Notes: generated by a model from the sequence alone, not told the origin. A stretch of 64,000 bases of DNA from Cordylochernes scorpioides (GCA_030710605.1 CP092879.1:42906344-42970343); one strand, 5' to 3'; shown: positions 10,437 to 21,900, counted from the stretch's first letter. Translations and numbers: made by a program.

Positions 10437-13400
10437 TAAGAATATAGTTAAACCCGGTCTCTCAAGAGGTGAATGCCTACAGTGTGTCGAAGTGAATAGT
10501 TATATAGCCTCGCATTATGCAATCTCTACATAAATTATGGTACACGTTGCCATATAGGATAGGTATCTTCACCAGGATACACGTACAGTAGTCTCCCAAG
10601 AGAGACCATACTTTAAGAATATATTTAAACCCGGTCCTTACAAGAGTTGAATGTCACCAGTGTGTCGTAATTATATAGCCTCGCATTATACAATCTCGTA
10701 CAGTACGTTACCATATAGGATAGGCGAAGATACACGTACAGTAGTCTCCCAAGAGAGACAATAGTTTAAGAATATAGTTAAACCCGGCCTCTCAAGAGGT
10801 GAATGTCTCCAGTGTGTCGAAGTGAATAATTATATAGCCTCGCATTATACAATCTCTACATAAATTATAGTACACGTTACCATATAAGATAGGCGAAGAT
10901 ACACGTACAGTAGTCTCCCAAGAGAGACAATAGTTTAAGAATATAGTTAAACCCGGCCTCTCAAGAGGTGAATGTCTCCAGTGTGTCGAAGTGAATAATT
11001 ATATAGCCTCGCATTATACAATCTCTACGTAAATTATAGTACACGTCACCATATAGGATAGGCGAAGATACACGTACAGTAGTCTCCCAAGAGAGACAAT
11101 AGTTTAAGAATATATTTAAACCCGGTCTCTCAAGAGGTGAATGTCTCCAGTGTGTCGAAGTGAATAATTATATAGCCTCGCATTATACAATCTCTACATA
11201 AATTATAGTACACGTAACCATATAGGATAGACGAAGATAAACGTACAGTAGTCTCCCAAGAGAGACAATAGTTTAAGAATATAGTTAAACCCGGTCTCTC
11301 AAGAGGTGAATGTCTACAGTGTGTCGAAGTGAATAATTATATAGCCTCGCATTATACAATCTCTACATAAATTATAGTACACGTTACCATATAGGATAGA
11401 CGAAGATACACGTACAGTAGTCTCCCAAGAGAGACTATAGTTTAAGAATATAGTTAAACCCGGTCTCTCAAGAGGTGAATGTCTCCAGTGTGTCGAAGTG
11501 AATAATTATATAGCCTCGCATTATACAATCTCTACATAAATTATAGTACACGTTACCATATAGGATAGACGAAGATACACGTACAGTAGTCTCCCAAGAG
11601 AGACTATAGTTTAAGAATATAGTTAAACCCGGTCTCTCAAGAGGTGAATGTCTCCAGTGTGTCGAAGTGAATAATTATATAGCCTCGCATTATACAATCT
11701 CTACATAAATTATAGTACACGTTACCATATAGGATAGACGAAGATACACGTACAGTAGTCTCCCAAGAGAGACAATAGTTTAAGAATATAGTTAAACCCG
11801 GTCTCTCAAGAGGTGAATGTCTCCAGTGTGTCGAAGTGAATAATTATATAGCCTCGCATTATACAATCTCTACATAAATTATAGTACACGTTACCATATA
11901 GGATAGACGAAGATACACGTACAGTAGTCTCCCAAGAGAGACTATAGTTTAAGAATATAGTTAAACCCGGCCTCTCAAGAGGTGAATGTCACCAGCGTGT
12001 CGAAGTGAATAATTATATAGCCTCGCATCATACAATCTCTACATAAATTATAGTACACGTTACCATATAGAATAGGCGAAGATACACGTACAGTAGTCTC
12101 CCAAGAGAGACAATAGTTTAAGAATATAGTTAAACCCGGTCTCTCAAGAGGTGAATGTCTACAGTGTGTCGAAGTGAATAATTATATAGCCTCGCATTAT
12201 ACAATCTCTACATAAATTATAGTACACGTTACCATATAGGATAGACGAAGATACACGTACAGTAGTCTCCCAAGAGAGACAATAGTTTAAGAATATAGTT
12301 AAACCCGGTCTCTCAAGAGGTGAATGCCTACAGTGTGTCGAAGTGAATAATTATATAGCCTCGCATTATACAATCTGTACATAAATTATAGTACACGTTA
12401 CCATATAGGATAGACGAAGATACACGTACAGTAGTCTCCCAAGAGAGACAATAGTTTAAGAATATAGTTAAACCCGGTCTCTCAAGAGGTGAATGCCTAC
12501 AGTGTGTCGAAGTGAATAATTATATAGCCTCGCATTATACAATCTGTACAGTACGTTACCATATAGGATAGACGAAGATACACGTACAGTAGTCTCCCAA
12601 GAGAGACTATAGTTTAAGAATATAGTTAAACCCGGCCTCTCAAGAGGTGAATGTCACCAGCGTGTCGAAGTGAATAATTATATAGCCTCGCATTATACAA
12701 TCGCTACATAAATTATGGTACACGTTACCATATGGAATAGGCGAAGATACACGTACAGTAGTCTCCCAAGAGAGACTATAGTTTAAGAATATAGTTAAAC
12801 CCGGTCTCTCAAGAGGTGAATGTCACCAGTGTGTCGAAGTGAATAATTATATAGCCTCGCATTATACAATCTCTACATAAATTATAGTACACGTTACCAT
12901 ATAGGATAGGCGAAGATACACGTACAGTAGTCTCCCAAGAGAGACTATAGTTTAAGACTATAGATAAACCCGGTCTCTCCAAGAGGTAAATGTTACCAGT
13001 GTGTCGAAGTGAATAATTATATAGCCTCGCATTATACAATCTCTACATAAATTATAGTACACGTTACCATATAGAATAGGCGAAGATACACGTACAGTAG
13101 TCTCCCAAGAGAGACTATGGTTTAAGAATATAGATAAACCCGGTCTCTCAAGAGGTGAATGTCTCCAGTGTGTCGAAGTGAATAATTATATAGCCTCGCA
13201 TTATACAATCTCTACATAAATTATGGTACACGTTACCATATAGGATAGACGAAGATACACGTACAGTAGTCTCCCAAGAGAGACAATAGTTTAAGAATAT
13301 AGTTAAACCCGGCCTCTCAAGAGGTAAATGTCACCAGTGTGTCGAAGTGAATAATTATATAGCCTCGCATTATACAATCTCTACATAAATTATAGTACAC

Positions 13401-13660
13401 GTTACCATATAGAATAGGCGAAGATACACGTACAGTAGTCTCCCAAGAGAGACTATGGTTTAAGAATATAGTTAAACCCGGCCTCTCAAGAGGTGAATGT
13501 CTCCAGTGTGTCGAAGTGAATAATTATATAGCCTCGCATTATACAATCGCTACATAAATTATGGTACACGTTACCATATAGGATAGACGAAGATACACGT
13601 ACAGTAGTCTCCCAAGAGGGACCATAGTTTAAGAATATAGTTAAACCCGGTCTCTCCTGG
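10437..13660. repeat. satellite array, about 19 units of about 169 bp
   Basis: Tandem copies marked by AGTGTGTCGAAGTGAATAAT at intervals of about 169 bp (for example 10811, 10980, 11149, 11318). Each unit contains TTAAACCCGGTCTCTC and an imperfect hairpin AGTCTC-CCAAGA-GAGACT. Units differ by few substitutions; two (near 10640 and 12545) are shortened. The ORFs that run through it follow the repeat and are not genes. The PLE at 8341-10436 has separated a small leftward remnant from the array. Confidence 0.9.
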
Positions 13661-13835
13661 AGGTAATCTCTCATCAGACACTCTGTCACGATTCCTCATG
13701 AATTGGCCTGACATGACAGAGTATCTGATGAAAGACCATCTCCAGAAGAGATCATTTTCATCCATTTTTATTTTTTGCCTAAGGTCTCTCATGGGCGATT
13801 CTATTATAAGAATTCTAATCACAAAGATATAATTT
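13661..13835. repeat. dispersed repeat flanking the satellite, copy 1
   Basis: The tract from GAGGTAATCTCTCAT to GGTCTCTCATGGGCGATTCT recurs at about 21735-21895, sharing CTGACATGACAGAGT and GCCTAAGGTCTCTCATGG. Inverted ACTCTGTCA/TGACAGAGT motifs suggest a small palindromic element whose ends resemble the GGTCTCTC part of the 169-bp satellite. Confidence 0.55.
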
Positions 13836-13952
13836 TTATTTATCCCAATGTATACCTTATACATGCTATGATAATCATTGGTAGTGGTAGTATGGTAGTG
13901 ACTGCTTACACATCTAGAAAACACCGTGTAACAATATGTACACTATGTTTAG

Positions 13953-14235
13953 TTAGATAATAAAAAGGCATATATTGGATTGAATAAAAGATTTATTTGC
14001 CAATATTTCGGTTGGCTGAACGCCAACCTTAATCGATTAAATATTTAATTTAATGTAAAATATGTATAATAAAAAATATAAATATGTAATGTAAAAAAAT
14101 ATATATAAAATGTAATGCCTCGATAAACGTTGGCGTTCAGCCAACCGAAATATTGGCAAATAAATATTTTATTCAATCCAATATATGTCTTTTTATTATC
14201 TAATGATTTAAGTAAGGATTGCTCTATTTTCATAA
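13953..14235. repeat. fold-back element of PLE-type ends
   Basis: Left arm 13953-14030 and right arm about 14118-14205 are inverted copies, each with TAATAAAAAGGCATATATTG-type outer ends and a hammerhead-like hairpin pointing outward. The loop is AT-rich. The left copy has lost the helix I side of its ribozyme at the centre. Same family as 1-230, 38865-39235 and 46245-46400. Confidence 0.7.
14116..14158 (+). ncRNA. hammerhead-like motif
   Basis: Helix I TGCC/GGCA (14116-14119 with 14155-14158), core TCGATAA, helix II GTTGGC/GCCAAC with loop GTTCA, GAA, ATAT, T. Two deviations from the hammerhead core (U4 and G8), so probably inactive, but all three helices are present. Confidence 0.5.
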
Positions 14236-14346
14236 CTATGTTTAGTGTATGTGTACTATACTATCATTCACAAAAGATTTTTTTTCACTTTATATATATT
14301 TTATAATTAATGTGCTATAGATGTACTCTATCACTCATTATATATA

Positions 14347-15183
14347 TGTCATAATTTGTATATAATTAAATGCAACCCCGACCCACTATGTATATATCAT
14401 GTATGATTTTCAAAGACTTAATAAAGAACAAGGTAACTGGAGGAAAGAAAGTAACAAAAGATATAGGAAGTAAGACTAAAGCTGGCACGACTATTTTGGC
14501 ACCCCTGTGTCAACATTGCAGGGGCAGAGACCGGACGTCTCTAGTGACCGCAGAAGTTATTTTAGCCAAGATGCACTCAATACTTCCGGCAAAAACAGGA
14601 CGTATCTAATATCCGTCGAAGCTATAAGCGTCAAGATACCCAATACTTCCTGACGAAATCGGATATACCAGGCAGGCCATCTTTCATCAAGGAGAGCCGC
14701 CGGCCAATTAGGGAGGAACCACTAAGTAGGTCAACCAATAGGAAAACACCATGTGATCATATCTCAACCAATCAGAGAGAAACGGAAGCTTGGTGTTAAA
14801 TCGAAAAGCAAGAAATGTCAGTTACGCTTTGGCTCCCAAGGAGGTGACATCGGCCCTGGACCTCTCCCCACTCAACTCATAGCTAAGTACAATCACCACC
14901 ATGTGATCAGATAAGGAACAATCAAACCCGCTCCTTCTCAAGCTTTCTTCCCTCCAATCCAGTTGCCTTTTATTTTCAAACCTCATCATGTGTCCTGATT
15001 ATTCCTAACTGTGTGCTTCACTTACCACTCAACGACTGCGCTTCAACCAAATCTCACCATTCGCATCCAACAATAAGAAACCCCGCAACGATATTGCCAC
15101 AGAACGGTTAAGTCGACAGGATTCTACAACAGTGTAATACTTCAAATATTATAGTGTAATAACAATTGCATCATCCCATTACA
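14347..15183 (+). repeat. 5' LTR of the 14347-20563 element
   Basis: 837 bp. Contains inverted CCAAT-type boxes (AACCAATAGG, AACCAATCAG at about 14743-14775), a GTGTTAAATCG tract, and near its end AGTCGACAGGATTC at about 15111, the motif that also follows the LTR. A short ORF at 14370-14609 occurs identically in both LTRs and is probably not a gene. A diverged relative lies at about 53230-53790. Confidence 0.85.
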
Positions 15184-15201
15184 CAGAGTCGACAGGATAA
15201 A
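15184..15201 (+). promoter_or_regulatory. candidate primer-binding site
   Basis: Directly after the LTR the plus strand reads CAGAGTCGACAGGATAAAG. The core AGTCGACAGGATAA is shared with the site at 4732-4751. Similarity to a tRNA-Ser 3' region is 10 of 12 positions by eye, but the expected TGG at the start is absent. Confidence 0.45.
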
Positions 15202-15221
15202 GATTATAGAGCTTAATCAGG

Positions 15222-15725
15222 ATGAAGATGGAAATTAACCCAGGCGCCAGCACAACAAAAGGCAATGACAAACCAAGAGAGAACAAACTGGCAACGAGCG
15301 GAAAGAGACTGACAACGAACGAAGCGACAAGACATACCCTGGCGACGATAATTTTAGAACTGACCGCCGCGCTACAAGGGGCAAGATCCCCACAACTGGA
15401 AGCGGTCTTCCGGAGCGCCACCCTCGGGACAGCCGACGCCCGCACCGCCGGTACGTGTCCGAACAACCTGACGTCCACCGAGGAGTCGCCATCCACCATG
15501 CCGTACCAGTACACACGGAAGCAACCCACGCGACACGGGCCCAGTGTACCGACAACGCGATCCACTCGAATGGAAGCAGTACAAATGACTAGATTTCCCT
15601 TTCAATTGCGCGGACAGTGCAAAAAGTCCCGACCCGGTCCAACAGATAGTCCCAGCCAGCCACACCAAGCCGAAGACGCCACAGTGGAGACTTTTCGAGA
15701 CCAAGGTAGGCAATCCACCCAATGA
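15222..15725 (+). CDS. ORF1 of the RT-less element, possible Gag-like protein
   Basis: 167 codons from ATG 15222, the first long frame after the 5' LTR. The product is rich in Thr, Pro, Ser and Arg, with no zinc knuckle, membrane segment or recognisable capsid fold. Its end overlaps the upstream open part of ORF2 (open from about 15590), which is in the +1 frame, an arrangement like gag-pol overlaps. Position suggests a Gag derivative, but nothing in the sequence proves it. Confidence 0.4.
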   Translation: MKMEINPGASTTKGNDKPRENKLATSGKRLTTNEATRHTLATIILELTAALQGARSPQLEAVFRSATLGTADARTAGTCPNNLTSTEESPSTMPYQYTRKQPTRHGPSVPTTRSTRMEAVQMTRFPFQLRGQCKKSRPGPTDSPSQPHQAEDATVETFRDQGRQSTQ

Positions 15726-15735
15726 CACCATCAAA

Positions 15736-18126
15736 TTGACTTTGGACTTGTATCTGACCCAGGACCTACCATGTACCTTTCTAATTGAACCAGACGCAGG
15801 TTCGAACATATTGCCGTATCATTTATACAATAGATTAAAAGCACAACTTCCCAACTTAAGTATTAAAAAAACCTCCCTTGATCTATCCACCCTAAATAGT
15901 TTTACGAAAATAATAGGACATTTAACTTTCCCTCTGACAATAGGTCAAATAACCCGTAGAGAGAACTTCCACGTGGTAAATGCATCCTTGCCATTTGGAG
16001 TTCTTACCTTAAAAACCCTTTATCAGTATAAATTAAAACTAAATTATAATCGCGGCACTATTTTCCAACTTAGCGTCCCATTGTCTAATACTATCTACCA
16101 CTTTAAACATGTGTCAAATGAATGCAAGCACGGGCTAGGCCAAAACCTGTCCCAAAGGACTCGCACAGCACCCAAAGCTTTCACACATGGAAACCCTTGC
16201 CTGCATTCATTGCCCAAACCCCAAATATTTACATGCCACCATCCTAATCTCACACCACACAACTTTTCACTCAACCCAATTACCAGTACTATATGCCCAC
16301 AACACATAAAGCCACTACGGCTTCAACCTACAATTCCAATAATGCCCAAAAAAGTGTCAGTACACCAACACAGCTCACCCACTTACCACACAAAATCCAT
16401 ACACGCACCCATACGTCACCACGCGACAAACACACACAACCCACACAACAAACGCAACACGCACGCCAAAAGACAACAACAACAAACAAGCGTATGCACA
16501 ATCGTTAAGAATAATACAATCATCCCGTCTACACAAAACATAGAAAAAATTCACGCCACCAAACAACCACACAATCGAAAAACATTACGATCTTTCCTAA
16601 AAGCTGTGAACGTCTTTAAAGAGTTCATTCCGGACCACGCCCGCTTGCGGACACCACTTGTCAACCTTCTAAAAAAGGATGTCGTGTGGGTCTGGGATGA
16701 CAAATGCCAGAAAGCGTTCACTAACCTGAAAGAAAACCTTACCACACACCCCACATTACACCTTTACCAGGAAGGTCTGCCATGCCAGGTGTACTGTAAC
16801 ACCTCAACATTCAGCATTACAGGCGTTCTTAAACAAGTCTACCCTGATGGGAAGACATACACCGTTCAACATTTCAGCCGATCTCTGCGTAGTCACGAGC
16901 GAAATTATTCAGACTTGGAACTACAATGCCTAGCCATTGTGGAAAGTGTGGATAATTTCCGCACCTGTCTAATGGCCAGAAAGTTTACAATATTTTCTGA
17001 CCATCCCGCATTGCAGTGGTTGAAAGAGATCAAAGCTCCGTCAGGCAGATTGTTTCGATGGAGGTTAAGATTGTCAAGATACGAATATGAGGTCCGTAGC
17101 ATAAATGGAGTACAACAATATGAAACGGGCATTGGAACTCGTATCCCATTTTGTGGCTTTCTAGATGCGCCACTCATACAGAGCCAACAGTCTTCTCCAC
17201 CGGGAAAATCTCGCGTGACTATAGATCACAATAAACTGCGCACCGTCTCCCGAAAAGGAGTACTTAAAACTATAGTCCCAAGTTCACTTACAACCAGACT
17301 CCTTAAGTCCGTACACACTCAACACCACCATCCAAACATCTCCAAGATGACGAGGCTCATCTCAGCACAATATTATTGGCAGAACATGACACAAGACATC
17401 GCAAAACAGGTAAAAACCTGCCCCACCTGCCGATTCGCTAGAAGAATCGATGAATACAAACAACCTGCACGTAAAAATACCGACACAGGTACCCCCACAA
17501 AACAAAATTCGTACATAAAGCACAGCGTACACACAACACAAATAATGCCAAAATTACCACATCCACGTCAGAGAAAAGATCACACATCTCAACCTAAACC
17601 AATTACCGCCGACATATCTCTAATAAAACCATTGACGATCAAACAGGAGAACTATAAACCGGACAAACAGTTCAATCATACCACATCACTCCCTAAAGAT
17701 ATCAAACAGGAGAACTGCGAACCTACCAATCATTCAAACTCTACAATTCATAAGGTTCAAGCGAATATTTCAGAGTCCCCAGTTACAAAAATGTGGACGA
17801 ACATGGGGCAATATCCTATATTTCATCTGATTCTTATCCTTTGTTTGTTACTTCTGCCATACAACTGTATCCCAATTTTAGTCATCAATTACTTGTTTAT
17901 CTATGCTATGCCCGATCAGAAAATCTTCGAACTACAAGAGGTAGTTTTTAATTTAGGACAAGCATTTTTTAATTTTGGACAAACAGTTTTTCATTGTGGA
18001 CAAGCAATTCTTCATTGTGGACAAGCAATTCTTCATTGTGGACAAGTATTTATAAAACTTCTCATAATTTTAGGAACCATCTTCGCAGAAAATCTAAATA
18101 AACTCCGAAGAGATAGCAGGAACTGA
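15736..18126 (+). CDS. ORF2: protease-like, RNase H-like and H2C2 remnants fused to a membrane and heptad tail
   Basis: Uninterrupted frame of 796 codons from 15736 (a TTG; the frame is open back to about 15590 with no in-frame ATG, so translation probably depends on frameshifting from ORF1). In order: aspartic-protease-like segment with EPDAGSNILP near residue 20; a His/Thr/Gln-rich stretch (about 140-280) where RT should be; gypsy connection segment (about 285-345); RNase H-like domain (about 349-480) in which the usual DAS is NTS and the last Asp is lost while SDHPAL is kept; integrase zinc finger HHHP...CPTC (about 526-562); no integrase core; a Lys/Thr-rich linker; one strongly hydrophobic segment (about 693-725); five heptads of the type xxFHCGQ (about 733-770). 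Probably enzymatically inactive. A structural or dominant-negative role is possible but unproven. Confidence 0.75.
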   Translation: MTLDLYLTQDLPCTFLIEPDAGSNILPYHLYNRLKAQLPNLSIKKTSLDLSTLNSFTKIIGHLTFPLTIGQITRRENFHVVNASLPFGVLTLKTLYQYKLKLNYNRGTIFQLSVPLSNTIYHFKHVSNECKHGLGQNLSQRTRTAPKAFTHGNPCLHSLPKPQIFTCHHPNLTPHNFSLNPITSTICPQHIKPLRLQPTIPIMPKKVSVHQHSSPTYHTKSIHAPIRHHATNTHNPHNKRNTHAKRQQQQTSVCTIVKNNTIIPSTQNIEKIHATKQPHNRKTLRSFLKAVNVFKEFIPDHARLRTPLVNLLKKDVVWVWDDKCQKAFTNLKENLTTHPTLHLYQEGLPCQVYCNTSTFSITGVLKQVYPDGKTYTVQHFSRSLRSHERNYSDLELQCLAIVESVDNFRTCLMARKFTIFSDHPALQWLKEIKAPSGRLFRWRLRLSRYEYEVRSINGVQQYETGIGTRIPFCGFLDAPLIQSQQSSPPGKSRVTIDHNKLRTVSRKGVLKTIVPSSLTTRLLKSVHTQHHHPNISKMTRLISAQYYWQNMTQDIAKQVKTCPTCRFARRIDEYKQPARKNTDTGTPTKQNSYIKHSVHTTQIMPKLPHPRQRKDHTSQPKPITADISLIKPLTIKQENYKPDKQFNHTTSLPKDIKQENCEPTNHSNSTIHKVQANISESPVTKMWTNMGQYPIFHLILILCLLLLPYNCIPILVINYLFIYAMPDQKIFELQEVVFNLGQAFFNFGQTVFHCGQAILHCGQAILHCGQVFIKLLIILGTIFAENLNKLRRDSRN
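17935..18050 (+). repeat. 21-bp coding repeat within ORF2
   Basis: Five successive 21-bp units (TTCATTGTGGACAAGCAATT and variants) encode heptads ending GQ. The last two are nearly identical, so the array has expanded recently while keeping the frame. Confidence 0.75.
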
Positions 18127-19726
18127 AAAGATAACCAACCAGTGTCGGAGAAATCACGCTCCAAAAACAAGCCCTGAGCCGCACCAAAAATAAATAGACG
18201 GCAGGAAATGAGATTTGAAACACCACGACAGGAAGTATAGTCCACGGAGGTTAAATTCGGCCTCTGTAAACAAAGCGGAGCGCCTTCGTCCGATCTCCAA
18301 TTTCCCTCCCTCTCGTTTGCCCGACACACCCCACTTCCGTATCTCTAATTACAATGAGAAGATCCCCTATTGAGGTCGACTGGGAACCTCGCTATACCAC
18401 CGATTTTGATTCCAGTTCGAGTCTACATATCGATTTTTACCAACCAACTCCACATCCACGAGACAACACATAGAACCAACTCACACATTTCTTACACAAC
18501 AGACTTCTAACATTTTTTCACAACACACACACAAAGACAAAAAATTACACATAAAGGTTATATAGATTTCCATGTCTCCTGTACACACAGCATAAACGCA
18601 CTTGAGGGCTAGAATCACGTTTTTCACCTAAGTGTCACTACAGATGAGACAAAAAATTTATAGGGCATAATTGAACAAGTAAAACATTTATAGGGCAAAA
18701 TGGAGCAATCAATACATGTAGATCAGGGCATGTAGATACCAAAGGGTTCCAACCAATACACCTTATTTTTCATATCAATCATTTTCATTATTTTCTCTCA
18801 ATTAAAATTTAAATATTTAATCAATTTATCAATTTATTCAACTTATTACCACTTTTAATCATTAATTATCATTTTTTTTCCAATTAGTTATATTATCATT
18901 TTCATTTATCAATTATCATTCTACTTACCACTTGATTTATATTACCACAAATCAATTATCAACGAAAACTCACTGACTTTCGATTAAACTAAAAACATTA
19001 AATCACCCTTTGTTGTTGAAATCTTTTTATTTTTCATTTTTCTTTTTTCCAAGCACTCTACTTTGATTTCGCTCAAAAAACTTTTATTTTATTTTTATTT
19101 TTGATTTCTCAAAAGACCTAATAGAATTCCCTCGGTCTCCATTCCCAATTCCGAGCTAGAATATAATTAGGCATTTTTCCTTTTTTTTCTCACCACGCAC
19201 CAAGCATTCACTTTGATTTCTTCCAACTTTTTATTTTTATTTTTTTTATTTTTGATTTCTCAAAAGACCTAATAGAATTCCTTCGATTTCATTCCCAATT
19301 TCGAGCTAGAATATGGTTAGGCATTTTTCTTTTTTTTTTTTTCTCACCATTCAACCAAACACATTCAATTTTGATTTCATTCAACTATTTTTATATTATT
19401 TTTATTTTGATTTCAAAGCCTAAATAGAACCCCCTCGAATTCATTTCTTAACTCAAGTAGAATTCATTTAGGCGCATTTTCTTTTCTTTTAATCCACTAT
19501 GTACCATAACATTCCTTGATTTCTTACAATTAAAAATTTTTGATTTCTATTAATTATACTCAACCTATATCATCAACACCATTCTATTTTACTTTTATAT
19601 TACCAGCAATGTTTGTATATAGCCCCTCCATACCCACAACTAATTTTCCCACAAAATTATTTTTCACTTTACAGAATTCTCTCAGGCTAACCCCTTCTTG
19701 AATTCTTCACATGTAGGGGGCGCATC
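18127..19726. other. non-coding 3' region of the RT-less element
   Basis: About 1.6 kb without a convincing ORF. From about 19030 to 19500 an imperfect repeat of roughly 135 bp (marked by TTGATTTCTCAAAAGACC and GAGCTAGAATAT) occurs three times. A G-rich tract GTAGGGGGCGCATC at about 19713-19726 precedes the 3' LTR and is the likely polypurine tract. Confidence 0.6.
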
Positions 19727-20563
19727 TGTCATAATTTGTATATAATTAAATGCAACCCCGACCCACTATGTATATATCATGTATGATTTTCAAAGACTTA
19801 ATAAAGAACAAGGTAACTGGAGGAAAGAAAGTAACAAAAGATATAGGAAGTAAGACTAAAGCTGGCACGACTATTTTGGCACCCCTGTGTCAACATTGCA
19901 GGGGCAGAGACCGGACGTCTCTAGTGACCGCAGAAGTTATTTTAGCCAAGATGCACTCAATACTTCCGGCAAAAACAGGACGTATCTAATATCCGTCGAA
20001 GCTATAAGCGTCAAGATACCCAATACTTCCTGACGAAATCGGATATACCAGGCAGGCCATCTTTCATCAAGGAGAGCCGCCGGCCAATTAGGGAGGAACC
20101 ACTAAGTAGGTCAACCAATAGGAAAACACCATGTGATCATATCTCAACCAATCAGAGAGAAACGGAAGCTTGGTGTTAAATCGAAAAGCAAGAAATGTCA
20201 GTTACGCTTTGGCTCCCAAGGAGGTGACATCGGCCCTGGACCTCTCCCCACTCAACTCATAGCTAAGTACAATCACCACCATGTGATCAGATAAGGAACA
20301 ATCAAACCCGCTCCTTCTCAAGCTTTCTTCCCTCCAATCCAGTTGCCTTTTATTTTCAAACCTCATCATGTGTCCTGATTATTCCTAACTGTGTGCTTCA
20401 CTTACCACTCAACGACTGCGCTTCAACCAAATCTCACCATTCGCATCCAACAATAAGAAACCCCGCAACGATATTGCCACAGAACGGTTAAGTCGACAGG
20501 ATTCTACAACAGTGTAATACTTCAAATATTATAGTGTAATAACAATTGCATCATCCCATTACA
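19727..20563 (+). repeat. 3' LTR of the 14347-20563 element
   Basis: 837 bp, same sequence as 14347-15183 in every line compared. Followed by TATA (20564-20567). Confidence 0.85.
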
Positions 20564-20574
20564 TATATCATCCA

Positions 20575-20965
20575 CGCATAGAAATATTACAACAACAACA
20601 GCTTTATTAGGACATTTCTGTCCTGTAAGGACTCGCCATACATCATTTTCATGGAGAAAAGGAAAAAGGAAACATAAACAAAGGAGAGAAGGGAAAATGA
20701 AAAGGAAATCAAAGTATTCAACATATTATACAAATTAACTATGGATGGAAAGTGTTCTGTAATTTTAGTTCTTAGAGATTACCTTGTTCTCTAACGCTTT
20801 ATGAAAGTTAAACAATTCTATCGCTATATATTTTTTGGGACATTATTCTGATTATCTGAACTGGGTTCACGTAGACTTGGATAATGTTCTTTAAGATCTT
20901 ATTCCCTTCCTCGTTAACAATAGTGCATTCAAAGATGTAGTGGGCATATAAATATTATTAAAAAC
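20575..20965 (-). pseudogene. LINE 3' end fragment (LINE-A copy)
   Basis: Minus strand ends in a (GTT)n tail preceded by TAATAAAGC, like the copies at 31850-32155, 32890-32945 and 47657-48065. Upstream it still encodes PHYIFECTIVNEE, matching the H-Y-x-x-x-C part of the zinc knuckle in the other copies. The sequence between is decayed. Confidence 0.55.
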
Positions 20966-21207
20966 ATAACTATATATATGACCGTATAGTTTTGAATGAT
21001 GATACTTAGTAATAAAAATCATAATGATATGACGACAAAGGAGCAAAATATTCTATTCTTTGATGATGGCAGTTAGTGATGTTATTTTCAAATGATATAC
21101 ATGTTATAATGATATGTCAAAAATAAAAGAACTTAGTTGAGTTTTCATATCCTTAAATAACTCGACAATAAGTTACTTTTAAAATCAATTTCAAGAATTT
21201 GCTAATA

Positions 21208-21382
21208 CAGTACAACCTCCATTAGAGAACACTCACGCTAGAGGACACCTCTCTATAAAGGAGAGTTTTCATTTGCAAAATTTCCATTTTTACTATTTAG
21301 CAACTCTCCTGTAAGAGGACACCTCTTCCTGAAGAACACTTTAGCTCTGTAATTAGGTGTCCTTTACAGGGAGGTTCTTCTG
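21208..21382. mobile_element. pogo/Tigger-type MITE
   Basis: 175-bp element with inverted ends CAGTACAACCTCC and GAGGTTCTTCTG and TA on both sides. It has no coding capacity. A sister of exactly the same length lies at 23104-23278. The CAG-start ends and TA duplications are those of pogo-group transposons. Confidence 0.8.
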
Positions 21383-21734
21383 TAATACTTTAGCCATGGG
21401 CATAAGGAACATTCTACCAAATTTCATTAAATATAAACAAGATAATTGAGGTTGAATATATTTTTTTATCTAGGGGCGAGTGGAGGGATGAGACTTGGTA
21501 AATTCTCATAGAGAATTTTCTAAATTCAAAGATACCAAGTACATAGACCTAGCTTTCATTTGGCTTGCCAGACATGCACGCCAAGTTGAATACCCACACA
21601 AAAATCACATTTTTCCGATAAAATGTAAATTTATGCTGTCGAAGGGCTCTAAATGCCACAGCTACAGGTCGTAAAATGGTCACCTTCAGTCTTTATGTCA
21701 AGGAATGGATATTGACGTGCGTTCCATGCAGTTT

Positions 21735-21900
21735 TAGAGATTTTTTATATTTGTCTCTCATTAGGCACTCAGTTATGATTAAAAGACTTATTATGAATTG
21801 GTCTGACATGACAGAGTGTCTAATGAGAGTTCACCTCCAGGAGAGACCATGTATTTTGCCTAAGGTCTCTCATGGGAGATTCTATTGTAGAAATTCTACA
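21735..21900. repeat. dispersed repeat, copy 2
   Basis: Counterpart of 13661-13835, with CTGACATGACAGAGT and GCCTAAGGTCTCTCATGG conserved. Isolated here, away from the 169-bp satellite. Confidence 0.55.

Larger units (their letters stand above)
14347..20563 (+). mobile_element. LTR retroelement without reverse transcriptase
   Basis: Two direct 837-bp LTRs (14347-15183 and 19727-20563), starting TGTCATAATTTG and ending CCCATTACA, appear identical wherever I compared them. The element is flanked by TATA on both sides (14343-14346 and 20564-20567). Internally it has a primer-site candidate, a 167-codon ORF, an overlapping long ORF with protease-like, RNase H-like and integrase zinc-binding parts, and a 1.6-kb AT-rich non-coding tail. 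No YxDD reverse transcriptase or integrase catalytic core is present. Identical LTRs mean a very recent insertion, so it must have been mobilised in trans. Confidence 0.85.

Noticed and set aside
10437-13660. 169-bp array as a CRISPR or a multi-repeat gene
   Set aside because: Units are contiguous with no unique spacers, and the open frames simply follow the repeat. It is a eukaryotic satellite.
14370-14609. 79-codon ORF, repeated at 19750-19989
   Set aside because: It lies in both LTRs and is identical because the LTRs are; no protein feature is visible.
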